A stretch of DNA of 64,000 bases from Clostridium sp. CM027 (GCF_024730565.1 NZ_CP077725.1:1860001-1924000), one strand, 5' to 3'. Numbered from the stretch's first letter, positions 1 through 9,388 are shown. A program made the numbers and translations. Notes: generated from the letters alone by a model not told the origin.

Positions 1-173
1 TGCCACTCTTCCACATCATCATGAGTATCAAACGTCAAGTTGATCAGTTCTCCAGAATAATTTAATTTTGTAACAAATTCTGCCCCTTCAGAAGTTTCAT
101 AACTTCCAAGCTCTTTAACAAATTGATTAGTTTCTTTATCTACTTCCATTAATACCAATGAAGAAAATTGCAT
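1..173 (-). CDS. unknown protein, N-terminal part only
   Basis: An open frame runs from an ATG at 171-173 off the left edge of the window, giving about 57 residues. The start follows a good ribosome-binding site (AGAGAGGATG). The visible part begins MQFSSLVLMEVDKETNQ and carries an FDTHDDVEEW stretch. It is soluble-looking, acidic and has no signal peptide. It resembles small uncharacterised clostridial proteins (possibly the DUF6762 type), but I recognise this only weakly. It lies 15 bp downstream of the Fur-family gene on the same strand, so the two may be cotranscribed. Confidence 0.6.
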   Translation of the reverse strand, partial: MQFSSLVLMEVDKETNQFVKELGSYETSEGAEFVTKLNYSGELINLTFDTHDDVEEW

Positions 174-188
174 AAATCTCATCCTCTC

Positions 189-596
189 TTATTTTTTACA
201 TTCTTTACATATGCCTTTTAAATAAACATGGCTTTCTGTAAGAGTTATTCCTGTCTTTGCTTTTATTTGTTCTTCTATTTGGGGTATTGGACAATCTATG
301 ACCATTTTCTTATGACATAAATCGCACTCAATTACATGGTTGTGGGAATTGTTATTTATAGTGTAATTATACATATTATTCCCCAAATCAAACTTATTTA
401 AAATCTTTTTACCCTCTAGCAAATCTAGGGTTCTATATACCGTGGACAAATCTATTTTTATATTCTCTTTTTTAAGTAGAGCATATATTAGGTTTGCATT
501 TATAGCATCTTTACTGCAAATTATAATTTCTAATATGCTTTTTCTTGCATTAGTTACTTTAATATTATTCTCTTTTAAATATGAAATTATATTCAT
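189..596 (-). CDS. Fur-family metalloregulator, PerR-like operator
   Basis: A 135-residue Fur-family repressor. The N-terminal winged helix carries the recognition helix DLSTVYRTLDLL (residues 49-60). The C-terminal dimerisation domain has two CxxC pairs, C91/C94 and C130/C133, expected to hold the structural zinc. H85 and H87, D101 and H123 match regulatory metal ligands of the family. The N-terminal histidine that is oxidised in Bacillus PerR (H37) seems absent: the aligned stretch reads AINANLIYALL. A near-perfect PerR-type box sits just upstream at 622-636, so autoregulation by a peroxide or metal signal is likely. Fur-like or Zur-like specificity cannot be excluded from sequence alone. 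Confidence 0.85.
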   Translation of the reverse strand: MNIISYLKENNIKVTNARKSILEIIICSKDAINANLIYALLKKENIKIDLSTVYRTLDLLEGKKILNKFDLGNNMYNYTINNNSHNHVIECDLCHKKMVIDCPIPQIEEQIKAKTGITLTESHVYLKGICKECKK

Positions 597-621
597 CTAT
601 ATACATCACCTTACTACATTA

Positions 622-636
622 TTATAACAATTATAA
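622..636 (-). promoter_or_regulatory. Fur/PerR-type operator box
   Basis: The 15-bp palindrome TTATAACAATTATAA differs at one position from the PerR consensus TTATAATnATTATAA and at more positions from the Fur box. It lies 26 bp upstream of the Fur-family start codon, inside the likely promoter, which suggests autorepression. Confidence 0.65.
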
Positions 637-673
637 TATACCTCAATATGGTCATGAATACAAGCAATGCTTA

Positions 674-709
674 TAAAAAGGCTTCTACAAAAGTAGGAGC
701 CTTTTTATA
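674..709 (-). terminator. Rho-independent terminator of pepD
   Basis: The hairpin AAAAGGCTTCTAC / GTAGGAGCCTTTT has A and T tracts on both flanks. It sits between the end of pepD and the start of the Fur-family gene, both on the minus strand, so it most likely ends the pepD transcript. Confidence 0.8.
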
Positions 710-720
710 AGCCATTAAAA

Positions 721-769
721 TAGCTTTATCTACTAAAGTAGCTTTATCTACTAAAGTAGCTTTATCTAT
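721..769. repeat. 18-bp tandem repeat, about 2.7 units
   Basis: Two exact copies of TAGCTTTATCTACTAAAG and a 13-bp partial third lie between the pepD terminator and the pepD stop codon. They are noncoding, probably a slippage product. Confidence 0.85.
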
Positions 770-782
770 TTCATGTACCTGA

Positions 783-2243
783 TCATTTTATTTCTTTTAA
801 TATTGCTACTAAGTAATCCCATGTCCTCTCTGTTGATGAAATACTTAGGTGTTCACTCGGTGTGTGTACATCATACATATTTGGTCCAAAAGATATTTGA
901 TCAATATCTCCTTCAAACTTTTCACTAAATAATCCGCACTCGAGGCCTGCATGAATAGCTGCTATTTCAGGCATTTTACCATATAAATCAGTATATGCTT
1001 TCTCTAGTATACTCCTTATTTTAGAATCTGGATTGTATTGCCACTCTGGATATTCAGATTCAAATTCAATAGTTGCTCCTGCCATTTCTGCAAGCACTAT
1101 AGTTTCATCGCATATTGCTTTCTTTAAAGTCTTTACAGAACTTCTTATTGCAGAGTCAAATACTATATTTTCATCACTCGTCGTAAGAATCCCTATATTT
1201 GCTGAACTTTGCACTAATCCATCAATCGCCATACTCATACTTTTAACTCCATTTGGAATTAAGAAAAGTATTTGAAGTGCTTTTGTAGCGGTGTCATCTG
1301 AAAAAATCTTATTTACTTTATTTTCCAATATTTTAATAGTTAAATCAACATCTGGATCAATAGTATTTAATTCATTTTTCAATGTAGAATTCCACTGTGA
1401 TATTTTTTCATTAACTATTTTTTTATCATTTTCTCTAAACAATATAATAGCATCAGCATCACGAGGAATTGCGTTATTTTTAGCTCCTCCAGTTATAGAG
1501 TTTATTTTAAAATCTATAACTGATCTTAAATCCATTAAAAAACGTCCCATAATTTTGTTAGCGTTTCCTCTTTCTTTGTTTATTTCCATTCCAGAATGGC
1601 CGCCTCTTAATCCTCTTAGTCTTATTTCACAGCTTATAAAGTTTTTATCTGCTTCTTCCCAAATTATTGGAAGCCTTATTTTTTCACGCACTCCCCCTGC
1701 ACAACTTACTAAAAGTTTTCCTTCTTCTTCTGAATCTATATTTATTAATATTCTTCCATCTAAATTCTTAGGATCTATTGCCTGAGCTCCGCCCATACCC
1801 GTTTCTTCCTCTGTAGTTACTAATAACTCTATTGGTGGATGCGGTATATCATTAGACGCAAGTACTGCAAGACTTAATGCTACTGCGATTCCATCGTCCG
1901 CGCCTAGTGTAGTCCCATTTGCCCTTAAAAAATCATCCTCTACAATAAACTCAATAGGGTCTCTTAAAAAATCATGCTTTATCCCTATGTTTTTTTCACA
2001 GACCATGTCCATATGACCTTGAAGTATTACCTTTGGAGCATTAGCTCGACCTTGCGTACCAGGCTTTTTAATTATAATGTTTAATGCGGTGTCTTGGATA
2101 ACTTTCAAATTATGTTCTTTTGCAAAGGTTACTAACCAATCACTTACAGCTTTCTCATTGCCGGAACCTCTTGGGATCTCGTTCATCTCTTTAAAATATT
2201 TAAATGCCTTAAATGAATTTAAATCCTTTAATTTGTTTAACAT
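783..2243 (-). CDS. pepD: aminoacyl-histidine dipeptidase (M20C), PepD
   Basis: A 486-residue cytosolic metallodipeptidase of the M20 family. It hydrolyses dipeptides such as Xaa-His and supplies amino acids from peptides. Zinc-site motifs are in order: H77-x-D79 (LQGHMDM), D116-D117 (GADDGIA), E145-E146 (TTEEETGMGG), D170 (NIDSEEE) and a C-terminal His-containing DVHTPSEH segment near residue 460. IHAGLECGLF near 430 is also typical of PepD. The length matches the family, and there is no signal peptide. It is followed by a terminator at 674-709. The MntP-like gene lies 17 bp upstream on the same strand, so the two may share a transcript. Confidence 0.95.
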   Translation of the reverse strand: MLNKLKDLNSFKAFKYFKEMNEIPRGSGNEKAVSDWLVTFAKEHNLKVIQDTALNIIIKKPGTQGRANAPKVILQGHMDMVCEKNIGIKHDFLRDPIEFIVEDDFLRANGTTLGADDGIAVALSLAVLASNDIPHPPIELLVTTEEETGMGGAQAIDPKNLDGRILINIDSEEEGKLLVSCAGGVREKIRLPIIWEEADKNFISCEIRLRGLRGGHSGMEINKERGNANKIMGRFLMDLRSVIDFKINSITGGAKNNAIPRDADAIILFRENDKKIVNEKISQWNSTLKNELNTIDPDVDLTIKILENKVNKIFSDDTATKALQILFLIPNGVKSMSMAIDGLVQSSANIGILTTSDENIVFDSAIRSSVKTLKKAICDETIVLAEMAGATIEFESEYPEWQYNPDSKIRSILEKAYTDLYGKMPEIAAIHAGLECGLFSEKFEGDIDQISFGPNMYDVHTPSEHLSISSTERTWDYLVAILKEIK

Positions 2244-2260
2244 TTATATCATCCTCCCTT

Positions 2261-2809
2261 TCAAAAAAACATCATTTTTAGACCGAAAATTATTAAGATT
2301 ATTCCTCCAATGTAGTCTGCATATTTTCCTACAATTTCTATTTTTTTTAGGTATCTAGAAATTACAAAGGCCATTATTGACATTACTAGAGTTATTCCCC
2401 CAATGAATAGTGTATTTTTTAATAATATAGCATTTGTTATATTATTTAATACCGTAAATCCTACCACCATTGCATCTATACTTACGGATATCCCTAAAAC
2501 AAAATACATTTTAGGTTTAAGCAGTGGACACTTCCCTTGATTTTCAAAGCCTTCCTTAATCATAATCACTCCAACGAAAGATATAATCATACCACCAATT
2601 ATGGTAGGCATTGAAGCTACATATGTATTGAAAAGGAAGCCTGCATAAGCTCCTATATATGATAATAAAAATTGAAATAGTCCAAAAGAAATTGTAAAAC
2701 CTACCTTATTTATAAATCTAGTTTGATTGTTTAATCCTATACATAAAGCTACTCCAAAAGCATCTAAAGATAATGCTAAAGCAATTGTAAATAATGGGTA
2801 CATATCCAT
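2261..2809 (-). CDS. mntP: MntP-type manganese efflux pump
   Basis: A 182-residue membrane protein with six predicted transmembrane segments and the duplicated MntP signature: [10 protein letters not shown] (D16) in the first half and [10 protein letters not shown] (D112) in the second. These membrane-embedded aspartates are needed for Mn(II) export in characterised relatives. The length is the usual one for the family. Unlike many MntP genes, it has no visible yybP-ykoY manganese riboswitch upstream; a plain promoter at 2911-2939 is seen instead. A second probable manganese exporter under a manganese riboswitch lies at 32143. A role in other divalent cations is possible. Confidence 0.85.
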   Translation of the reverse strand: MDMYPLFTIALALSLDAFGVALCIGLNNQTRFINKVGFTISFGLFQFLLSYIGAYAGFLFNTYVASMPTIIGGMIISFVGVIMIKEGFENQGKCPLLKPKMYFVLGISVSIDAMVVGFTVLNNITNAILLKNTLFIGGITLVMSIMAFVISRYLKKIEIVGKYADYIGGIILIIFGLKMMFF

Positions 2810-2910
2810 GAATTTTTACGCCCCCCAATAATACTCCACAATATATTTAGTCTGTTTTCTTTATTATTATTCCATTTTTTTAAATTTATGTTAATTACTT
2901 CATATATACT

Positions 2911-2939
2911 ATTATCGATTATCCAGACTCTCTTGTCAA
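2911..2939 (-). promoter_or_regulatory. promoter of mntP-pepD
   Basis: On the minus strand, TTGACA (2934-2939) is followed after exactly 17 bp by GATAAT (2911-2916). It lies about 100 bp upstream of the mntP start. No riboswitch-like structure is evident in the leader. Confidence 0.6.
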
Positions 2940-3009
2940 CTGTAGTTTAGTATTCGAATAGCTATGATTAAAAACCATTTAATACTTACTTTCATTAGTT
3001 TGTTTATTA

Positions 3010-3423
3010 CTACTCCGTTTGTGTTATAAGCTTCCTCATAATATCCTTTAATTTTAATTCTGTAGTATCTTCTGATGCTATAATTATAACTAACTTTATC
3101 CCATCATCTGATTTATCCCATTTATAAGACTTAATGTCCATAATAGCACCGTCAGGAACGTATTCTTCAATGTCCATTGCAATTTCTTCTGCCAGTGATA
3201 AGTATTCATCGAATAATTCATCTTCTGTTAATTCATTTAAATTAAATTCACCTTCCATTAGGTCATTTAATGTATTTATTTCTACACTTAAATTAAAAGC
3301 TAATATATCATTTCTCTTTGAACCTTTACTCATGTCTTTAACTACTTTAAATTCTGTATTTTTTTCAATTATATCTTTTATATCCTTGCTATCTACAATT
3401 TTATTATTAAACTCTACGTACAT
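3010..3423 (-). CDS. hypothetical acidic protein
   Basis: A 137-residue protein I do not recognise. It has no signal peptide or membrane segment. The middle (residues about 50-95) is strongly acidic and helical (NLNELTEDELFDEYLSLAEEI), followed by a beta-rich stretch ending LKLKDIMRKL. The start has a good ribosome-binding site (AAGGAGATATAAA). It begins 54 bp after the SNF2 helicase gene on the same strand, so it is probably in that operon and may work with the helicase. No function is assigned. Confidence 0.6.
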   Translation of the reverse strand: MYVEFNNKIVDSKDIKDIIEKNTEFKVVKDMSKGSKRNDILAFNLSVEINTLNDLMEGEFNLNELTEDELFDEYLSLAEEIAMDIEEYVPDGAIMDIKSYKWDKSDDGIKLVIIIASEDTTELKLKDIMRKLITQTE

Positions 3424-3477
3424 TTTTATATCTCCTTTTGGTGCTATCTTTAGCGCGTGGCACCCTCACTCTAAACC

Positions 3478-6426
3478 CTAAAATCTAAAAATTTCCAGAA
3501 GTTCTTTCTTTGTAAGTTTGCCTAGAATATCACTACTTGTAAGTTCCCCTGTAATTACACTGTCTATTAAATGTTTTTTGTTTTCTTGGAGTAGAATGAT
3601 CTTTTCTTCTATAGTCCCCTTAGTAACTAACTTAATCACTTCTACTACATTTTTTTGACCAATTCTATGAGCCCTATCTGTTGCTTGATTCTCTACTGCT
3701 GGATTCCACCAAGGGTCAAAATGAATAACTAAATTTGCAGAGGTTAAGTTAAGACCTGTTCCCCCTGCCTTTAGCGAGATTAAAAAAACTAATGATTCAC
3801 AACTGTTATTAAATTCATCTACCAGTTTAATTCTATCCTTTGCTTTTGTTTTTCCCTCTAAATAAAGGTACCGAATTCCCTTTTCATTTAAATTCTCTCC
3901 TATATTTTTAAGTACTGCCGTAAATTGAGAAAATAATAACACTTTTCCGTATGTTTCCATATGCTTTTCTATAAGCTCAGTTGCAATTTTCAGCTTTCCA
4001 CTTCCACCTTTGTATTCATCTATTACAAGTGAAGGATCTAAACAAATTTGTCGCAACTTAGTTAAACAAGAAAAAATCTCTATTTTATCATCACCGTTAT
4101 TATTTTTCATTTTATCCCTGACAACTTTAGTATAAGATTTATATACAGCCTTTTGAACTGATGTCATCTCAACTATAAACTTCTTTTCTATTTTATCTGG
4201 TAGTTCTTTCAATACTTCTTTTTTTGTTCTCCTTAGGAGAAAAGGCTTAATTAGCAATTTAAGTTCTTCTAAATCACCTTCTTTATTAATTATAAATTTT
4301 GATTCAAAAATTTCTTTAGAGTATAAATAATCGGGCATTATAAAATCGAAAATAGACCAAAGTTCTATTAAATTATTTTCAATAGGAGTGCCTGTTAATG
4401 CGAATCTTACCTTAGCTTTAACTTCTTTAATAACCTTTGTATTTTGTGCTAAATGATTTTTTATATTTTGGGCTTCATCTATAATACAATAATCAAAACT
4501 AATATCCTCATATAACCCTATATCTGTTCTTAAAGTTCCATAGGTTGTTAGTATTATATCATACTCCTCTAAACTATGAATCAATTTAAGTCGCCGGCTT
4601 TTTTCGCCATGTACAATAGCTACATTTAGACTAGGTGAAAATCTTTCTAGTTCAGCCTTCCAATTATAAATAAGGGAAGTTGGACTAATAATAATAGATT
4701 TTTTATTCTCTTCTGATAATAGAAGAGCTATTGTTTGAATTGTTTTACCAAGTCCCATTTCATCGGCTAATATCCCTCCAAATCCTAACCGACTTAGACT
4801 TTTAAGCCATTTAAAACCATCTATTTGATATTCACGAAGTGTGGCTTTTAAGTTCATTGGCACCCTTATATCTATATTATTTATATCCAATAAAGCGTTT
4901 TCTATATCATTTAACACTTCAGTACCTTTTACAAACTGAATACCCTTGTTTTTCATCTTTTCATTTAAATATAATGCCTTACCTTTATCCATATGCATTA
5001 ATCCATTTTCTATTTTTTTATTAATATTAAACACTTCTATTAAATCAAAGAAATTTTTAACTCCCGCATCTTTAAAATCCAAAAAGTTATTATTATTAGT
5101 TTTATAAAACCTTCTTTTTTGCTTAAATGAAGAGAGTACACTATTTAATTCTTTATTTTCGATATCATGTATACCGTAGGAAAAATCATAGTAGCCATCC
5201 TTTTCTTTAATTTCTGCTTCAATAGCCGTGAAATCATATATTTTCCTGTCTTTAATCCCTTTTCCAAATGTAACATCGCCAAGAGAATGTAGATTCTTCT
5301 CGCTCTTACTTAATATGTCAAATAATTGCTCATCTGAGCCTATAAAAAGTAGCTTCTCATTTCTTTTTATAAACCTATACTTTTCTAGTTCCATAAGTAT
5401 TTTGTCTTCTTTTTTATAATTACGTGTAATTATATTTTTACTTTTATCTTTCTTTAATATATTTATTTTATCATTACCGTAAATCACTTCTATATCACAA
5501 TAAATATCACTGTCTATCTCATATATGTGAAACTCAGGTTTTATGAAATTCGCCGCAAAATCTCTTATCTCTTCACTAATATTAATATTATTTGAAATAC
5601 TACTTAAAAATGAGATAATTTTGTTATAGTTTTCTATTCCGCCGGGGTATAGAATTTCACCATTTTTTTTTAACTTTTCACATAACGCAACATATTTTCG
5701 AACTTGATTTTTTGATGGTATATAAAGTTTCCAATTAAATAAATACACATCATTTTTATCATTTAATGATACTGGGAACTGCCTATGAGTTGTTAAAACA
5801 AAATATTCGTTTCTAATCTTTAATGTAAAGTTTAGTGGTAAATCTTTTAGCACTATTGGAGCTTCAAACTCAAAACTATCATAGTTTAGCTTAATTTTCT
5901 TATGGTTAGTCCCAGTTAAAAAAGTTCTCAAGTCCTTAGGCTCTATCTTTATTTTTTCCTTACCTATTGCATATTGCGCTTCATAATAAGTTGGGCCTTT
6001 TGAAACCTTACGAACTAACTTTATAATACTTTCGCTTCCCTGATTATTTGAATTATCTTCTTTTAACTTTTCCGTTTTTTCATTTTTCTCACATTTTTTT
6101 TTTGCAGTTATGCTAAAAAAACTATATGCTGTAGCCGTTAAATGGCTACACATAAATAAATATCCCACATTAGATGCTGTTTTGAAATCCTCACAAGTAC
6201 ATTTTATACCATCCAATTTTTTCTTTAATAAATCTATTTTAATATGCGTGTTTAACTCACTCCATTGAGTATCACTCTTGACGCGACCATAAATATGATA
6301 TATATTTTCTATTTTCTTGCCTTTAATCTTAATAACTAATCCACTATTAAACGCATTTTCTCCCTCACTTCTCATAAGCTCTGAAGATGATTTAAATACT
6401 ATATTCTCAAGCTCTTTTAATTTCAT
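3478..6426 (-). CDS. SNF2-family helicase with N-terminal SWIM zinc finger
   Basis: A 982-residue fusion protein. The SWIM zinc finger is at residues 76-95 (C76-x-C78 ... C93-x-H95). A variable middle region leads into the SNF2 ATPase core: Walker A in ADEMGLGKTIQT near residue 556, the DEAQ box in IIDEAQNIKN near 652, TGTPIENN, and the C-terminal motif VI TDRAHRIGQ near 919. Such proteins are ATP-driven DNA translocases that remodel protein-DNA complexes; their bacterial role is poorly known. The start has a GAGGAG ribosome-binding site. A separate SWIM gene and SNF2 gene occur at 39.4 kb, so the window holds a fused and a split version. Confidence 0.93.
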   Translation of the reverse strand: MKLKELENIVFKSSSELMRSEGENAFNSGLVIKIKGKKIENIYHIYGRVKSDTQWSELNTHIKIDLLKKKLDGIKCTCEDFKTASNVGYLFMCSHLTATAYSFFSITAKKKCEKNEKTEKLKEDNSNNQGSESIIKLVRKVSKGPTYYEAQYAIGKEKIKIEPKDLRTFLTGTNHKKIKLNYDSFEFEAPIVLKDLPLNFTLKIRNEYFVLTTHRQFPVSLNDKNDVYLFNWKLYIPSKNQVRKYVALCEKLKKNGEILYPGGIENYNKIISFLSSISNNINISEEIRDFAANFIKPEFHIYEIDSDIYCDIEVIYGNDKINILKKDKSKNIITRNYKKEDKILMELEKYRFIKRNEKLLFIGSDEQLFDILSKSEKNLHSLGDVTFGKGIKDRKIYDFTAIEAEIKEKDGYYDFSYGIHDIENKELNSVLSSFKQKRRFYKTNNNNFLDFKDAGVKNFFDLIEVFNINKKIENGLMHMDKGKALYLNEKMKNKGIQFVKGTEVLNDIENALLDINNIDIRVPMNLKATLREYQIDGFKWLKSLSRLGFGGILADEMGLGKTIQTIALLLSEENKKSIIISPTSLIYNWKAELERFSPSLNVAIVHGEKSRRLKLIHSLEEYDIILTTYGTLRTDIGLYEDISFDYCIIDEAQNIKNHLAQNTKVIKEVKAKVRFALTGTPIENNLIELWSIFDFIMPDYLYSKEIFESKFIINKEGDLEELKLLIKPFLLRRTKKEVLKELPDKIEKKFIVEMTSVQKAVYKSYTKVVRDKMKNNNGDDKIEIFSCLTKLRQICLDPSLVIDEYKGGSGKLKIATELIEKHMETYGKVLLFSQFTAVLKNIGENLNEKGIRYLYLEGKTKAKDRIKLVDEFNNSCESLVFLISLKAGGTGLNLTSANLVIHFDPWWNPAVENQATDRAHRIGQKNVVEVIKLVTKGTIEEKIILLQENKKHLIDSVITGELTSSDILGKLTKKELLEIFRF

Positions 6427-6451
6427 AAATGCTCCTCACTAATTGTTTATA

Positions 6452-6637
6452 TCACTTATTGTCATATTTTTCGAGAAAATTTTGAGGTACCTCGAAGAAT
6501 AATATTTCTTTAGATTCATAAATATATAAAAAGCACCTTTTGATATCCTTACCATATTCACAAGTGCTTGCACAGTTACCTTGCAAATACTGTAATCTTT
6601 TAGATATCGTTCTGAGGCCTTGTATAATTTTGTTCAA
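6452..6637 (-). CDS. possible small leader ORF, doubtful
   Basis: A 61-codon frame beginning with TTG, just upstream of the SNF2 helicase. The peptide is Cys-containing (GNCASTCEYGKDIKRC) and ends in an aromatic EILFFEVPQNFLEK stretch. There is no ribosome-binding site, and the strong promoter at 6652-6680 would start transcription only about 8 bp before the TTG. Translation is therefore doubtful. It may simply be the 5' leader of the helicase transcript. Confidence 0.22.
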   Translation of the reverse strand: MNKIIQGLRTISKRLQYLQGNCASTCEYGKDIKRCFLYIYESKEILFFEVPQNFLEKYDNK

Positions 6638-6651
6638 ATATTTATAGTCAT

Positions 6652-6680
6652 ATTATAGCATGGTGCCGCTCACGCTACAA
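6652..6680 (-). promoter_or_regulatory. promoter of the SWIM-SNF2 gene
   Basis: On the minus strand, TTGTAG (6675-6680) is followed after 17 bp by TATAAT (6652-6657) with an extended TG motif (TGCTATAAT). The predicted start gives a leader of roughly 215 nt before the helicase ATG. Confidence 0.6.
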
Positions 6681-6984
6681 ATGAGTTGCTTGCACTCTAC
6701 AACCTACTTGCAACAAAAAAATAGTTGCCTCCCACAAATAAACGTGCTACAATATTGTTGAAATATTCTATCGTTCCATATATTGGTACAGATACATGAT
6801 TCCCCTACTTCTCATGCATCTTTTGAGAGTGATTTTAACTATAATATGTTTAAGATTACTGTATTTTGGGCATCTGACACCAGTACTTAATCATCAAAAA
6901 AAATAGACTAGAATGATTAGTATTATTTTTTGTAGATGCTTTGTACTGAATTTTATAATAGGAGATGATATTCTGCTTAAATTT

Positions 6985-8037
6985 ATGAAAGATAAGCGAA
7001 CAAAAATTGTTATTGGATCTATTCTTATCACCATACTTGCAACTTTAACTGTTTTCATGAGCTTTATCAGAAAAAATATTACAGTGGTTGTAGATGGCAA
7101 ACCTACTAAATTAGTAACTTACCAAAAAACTTTTGACAGCGCCTTAGAAAAAGCTGGTATAAATATAGCAGTAAAAGATAGGATTGACAAATCTTTAAAT
7201 TCAAAAATAACTACCAATGATGTTATAACTATAGATCGCGCTGTAAATATTAAAGTCTTAGTAGACAATAAAGAGCTTAACGTAAAGTCTGCTGAAAAAG
7301 ATATCGCCCGAATGTTAACTACAGAAAAAATCGTTTTAAGCCCTACTGATAAGATTTCACCATCAGTAAAAACGAAGTTATCTAAAGGTATGGATGTTAC
7401 CATAACTAGAGTTAAAATAGAAACACTAAAACAGACAAAACCCATTGATTTTAAAACTGTTATTAAAAAGGATAGCGATACATTAAAATCTCAAAGTAAG
7501 GTTGTACAAAACGGAACAAAAGGCGAAAAAAGTATTACTTTAAATGTAACTTATGAGAATGGGAAAGAAGTAACTAGAAAAGTTGTTAAAGAAGCTGTAG
7601 TTAAAGAACCTCAGAGTAAGATTATAGCTCAAGGCACTTTGTCACCCATAACCCCTTCAAGAGGAGAATCTTTAAAAAGTTCTGTGAATCCTCAAAATGG
7701 TTCAGCTCCTTCAAGGGCTGCTAATTTAAAAGCTACTGCATCTTCTGGTAGGTCTTTTAGTGTAAAGGCCACTGCCTATTCGACAGATTCTCCAGGTAAT
7801 ACTTATACTGCCTCTGGAAGAAAGACAGAGCGAAATCCAAATGGCTATAGTACAATAGCTGTAGACCCTAATGTCATTCCTTTAGGAACAAAATTATATG
7901 TTGAAGGTTATGGCAATGCAATTGCTGCGGACACTGGTTCTGCAATAAAGGGTAACTTTATAGATGTATTTTTCAACACCCCTGAAGAAGTTAATAACTG
8001 GGGCGTTAAATACTTAAACGTACAAATACTAGATTAA
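6985..8037 (+). CDS. cell-wall protein with DUF348, G5 and 3D domains (YabE-like)
   Basis: A membrane-anchored or secreted protein. The order is a basic N-terminus, one hydrophobic segment ([18 protein letters not shown]), two DUF348 units beginning [12 protein letters not shown], a G5 domain around [23 protein letters not shown], a Ser/Pro-rich linker, and a C-terminal 3D domain ([33 protein letters not shown]) with the three signature aspartates. The 3D domain is a lytic transglycosylase-like fold, so a peptidoglycan remodelling role is likely. The frame is open from ATG 6913. The 24 extra residues look unnatural, so I prefer ATG 6985. The AGGAG at 6960 sits best for a CTG at 6973, so the true start is uncertain. 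Confidence 0.85.
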   Translation: MKDKRTKIVIGSILITILATLTVFMSFIRKNITVVVDGKPTKLVTYQKTFDSALEKAGINIAVKDRIDKSLNSKITTNDVITIDRAVNIKVLVDNKELNVKSAEKDIARMLTTEKIVLSPTDKISPSVKTKLSKGMDVTITRVKIETLKQTKPIDFKTVIKKDSDTLKSQSKVVQNGTKGEKSITLNVTYENGKEVTRKVVKEAVVKEPQSKIIAQGTLSPITPSRGESLKSSVNPQNGSAPSRAANLKATASSGRSFSVKATAYSTDSPGNTYTASGRKTERNPNGYSTIAVDPNVIPLGTKLYVEGYGNAIAADTGSAIKGNFIDVFFNTPEEVNNWGVKYLNVQILD

Positions 8038-8080
8038 TTATTTTGTAAATGCCTCATATGCGATTAATGAATAATAAACC

Positions 8081-8132
8081 AAAATCAGGGACAGTTAATA
8101 ATTTATAAAATTATTAACTGTCCCTGATTTTT
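8081..8132. repeat. GGGACAGTTAATAA palindrome, copy 1 (bidirectional terminator)
   Basis: A near-perfect 52-bp palindrome. The left arm is AAATCAGGGACAGTTAATAA and the right arm mirrors it, with a 4-nt loop and flanking A/T tracts. It lies between two converging genes and can terminate both. The same core occurs at 9346-9388 and 34766-34812, so it is a dispersed REP-like element rather than a private terminator. Confidence 0.85.
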
Positions 8133-8142
8133 CTACTTTACG

Positions 8143-9186
8143 CTACAGCATCTTCTTTTCTACTTTTTTATTTCTTTTCTTTCTAATATTAAGAACTACA
8201 GTAGAACCAAAGAGCCCACCAATAATTCCACCACATATGGCAAATAATATAGCGAAAATAACTGATTTAGGTTCATTGAAGCCAAATGGTGCTAATAATC
8301 CAGGAATAGGTGCAGCCGTACCTGGAGCATTATTTATTATTTTAAAATAAGCAGCACTTAAACCAGCTAGTGCACCTCCTATAAAGTTTGAAAAAAATAT
8401 AGGAGGTGCATTTGAAGTTACTATATCAGCCTGTGTTAGCGGTTCAAGCATCACACCTATTATGTTACTTTTATCACCAAGTTTAAGTCTTTTGAATACT
8501 ATACCATCTGAAAAAGCTCCACCAACACAGGCAATAGATGCTATCCCCATTGCAAGACCTTGTAACCCAAGCATTGCGGTTAGTGCCATAGCACTTAAAG
8601 GAGATGTACATATCATCTTCATAATTCCACCTAATAAGAACCCCATAATAAAAGGGGATTGATTAGCAGCGACAGTTATCATACTTCCAATACTAAGTAA
8701 AGTTGAATTTACTATTGGATCTACCACTAAAGCGATACCCCTAGCAAGTGGTGCAATCAAAATTGCACCAACTATTATATCTAGTCCTTTGGGTAGCTTT
8801 TTCTCTAAAATTGGGCCGATAAATGCAATTATATATCCAGCTACAAAGCCTGGAAGAATACCATACCCAAATACTGCAGCACCAGCTGTTACAGCATATA
8901 TAGGATTCAACCCCATATTTATACTAACTAATATTACAGCAACTACGCCACCCATACTTCCTGAGGAAGCGCCTACTTCACCCAAGAATTTAATGTTTAA
9001 TAAATTTCCGCTTATATATTTATGTATCGCTTCTACTAAAAATGTTGCTACAGCAGCATTTGCCAGGCCTGACATAGCTTTTTGACCTTTAGGCATTTTT
9101 AAACTAAAAAGTGAAAACAAGAACAATGTAAAAAGTAATAATCCTATACCTTTAATTAATACAAACAAATTTATCCCCCTTTTCAT
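8143..9186 (-). CDS. PfoR-like PTS_EIIC_2 family membrane protein
   Basis: A 347-residue polytopic membrane protein with about nine hydrophobic segments and glycine-rich loops (GASSGSMGGVVAV, PGFVAGYIIAFIGP, TQADIVTSNAPPIFFSNFIGGA). It resembles the PTS EIIC-like family that includes Clostridium perfringens PfoR, first noted for an effect on perfringolysin O expression. No EIIA or EIIB partner is encoded nearby, so sugar transport by the PTS route is unproven. The start has a weak AAAGGGGG site. It is isolated between two REP-like palindromes that act as terminators. Confidence 0.75.
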   Translation of the reverse strand: MKRGINLFVLIKGIGLLLFTLFLFSLFSLKMPKGQKAMSGLANAAVATFLVEAIHKYISGNLLNIKFLGEVGASSGSMGGVVAVILVSINMGLNPIYAVTAGAAVFGYGILPGFVAGYIIAFIGPILEKKLPKGLDIIVGAILIAPLARGIALVVDPIVNSTLLSIGSMITVAANQSPFIMGFLLGGIMKMICTSPLSAMALTAMLGLQGLAMGIASIACVGGAFSDGIVFKRLKLGDKSNIIGVMLEPLTQADIVTSNAPPIFFSNFIGGALAGLSAAYFKIINNAPGTAAPIPGLLAPFGFNEPKSVIFAILFAICGGIIGGLFGSTVVLNIRKKRNKKVEKKML

Positions 9187-9345
9187 TTTGAAATACTATC
9201 ATTTATTATACTTGTTTAATTTGTTAGTTCTTATATTTGTAATATTTATCCTTGCAACGAAATTTAAAGTTTTACAATCTAATAATAACATTCCAATATA
9301 CATGTTACAATCAAATTATAAAACAAAACCTGAATGAAATTTTCA

Positions 9346-9388
9346 AAGGGACAGTTAATAATTTATACAAATTATTAACTGTCCCTTT
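9346..9388. repeat. GGGACAGTTAATAA palindrome, copy 2 (terminator)
   Basis: AAAGGGACAGTTAATAATTT and its mirror image are separated by 5 nt. It ends 3 bp before the stop codon of the MerR regulator and would terminate that minus-strand gene. It shares its core with copies at 8081 and 34766. Confidence 0.85.

Noticed and set aside
721-769. CRISPR-like array
   Set aside because: The 18-bp units are directly tandem with no spacers.
2261-3009. Manganese riboswitch before mntP
   Set aside because: The yybP-ykoY landmarks found at 31892 are absent; only a plain promoter is seen.
6452-6637. 61-codon frame upstream of the SWIM-SNF2 gene as a confident gene
   Set aside because: It starts with TTG, has no ribosome-binding site and begins only about 8 bp after the predicted transcription start. 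It is kept only as a low-confidence entry.
6638-6912. Riboswitch upstream of the G5/3D cell-wall gene
   Set aside because: I looked for ydaO (c-di-AMP) type landmarks, which often precede wall-remodelling genes, and found none I could defend.
8143-9186. A complete sugar PTS
   Set aside because: There is only an EIIC-like membrane protein; no EIIA, EIIB or catabolic gene is adjacent.
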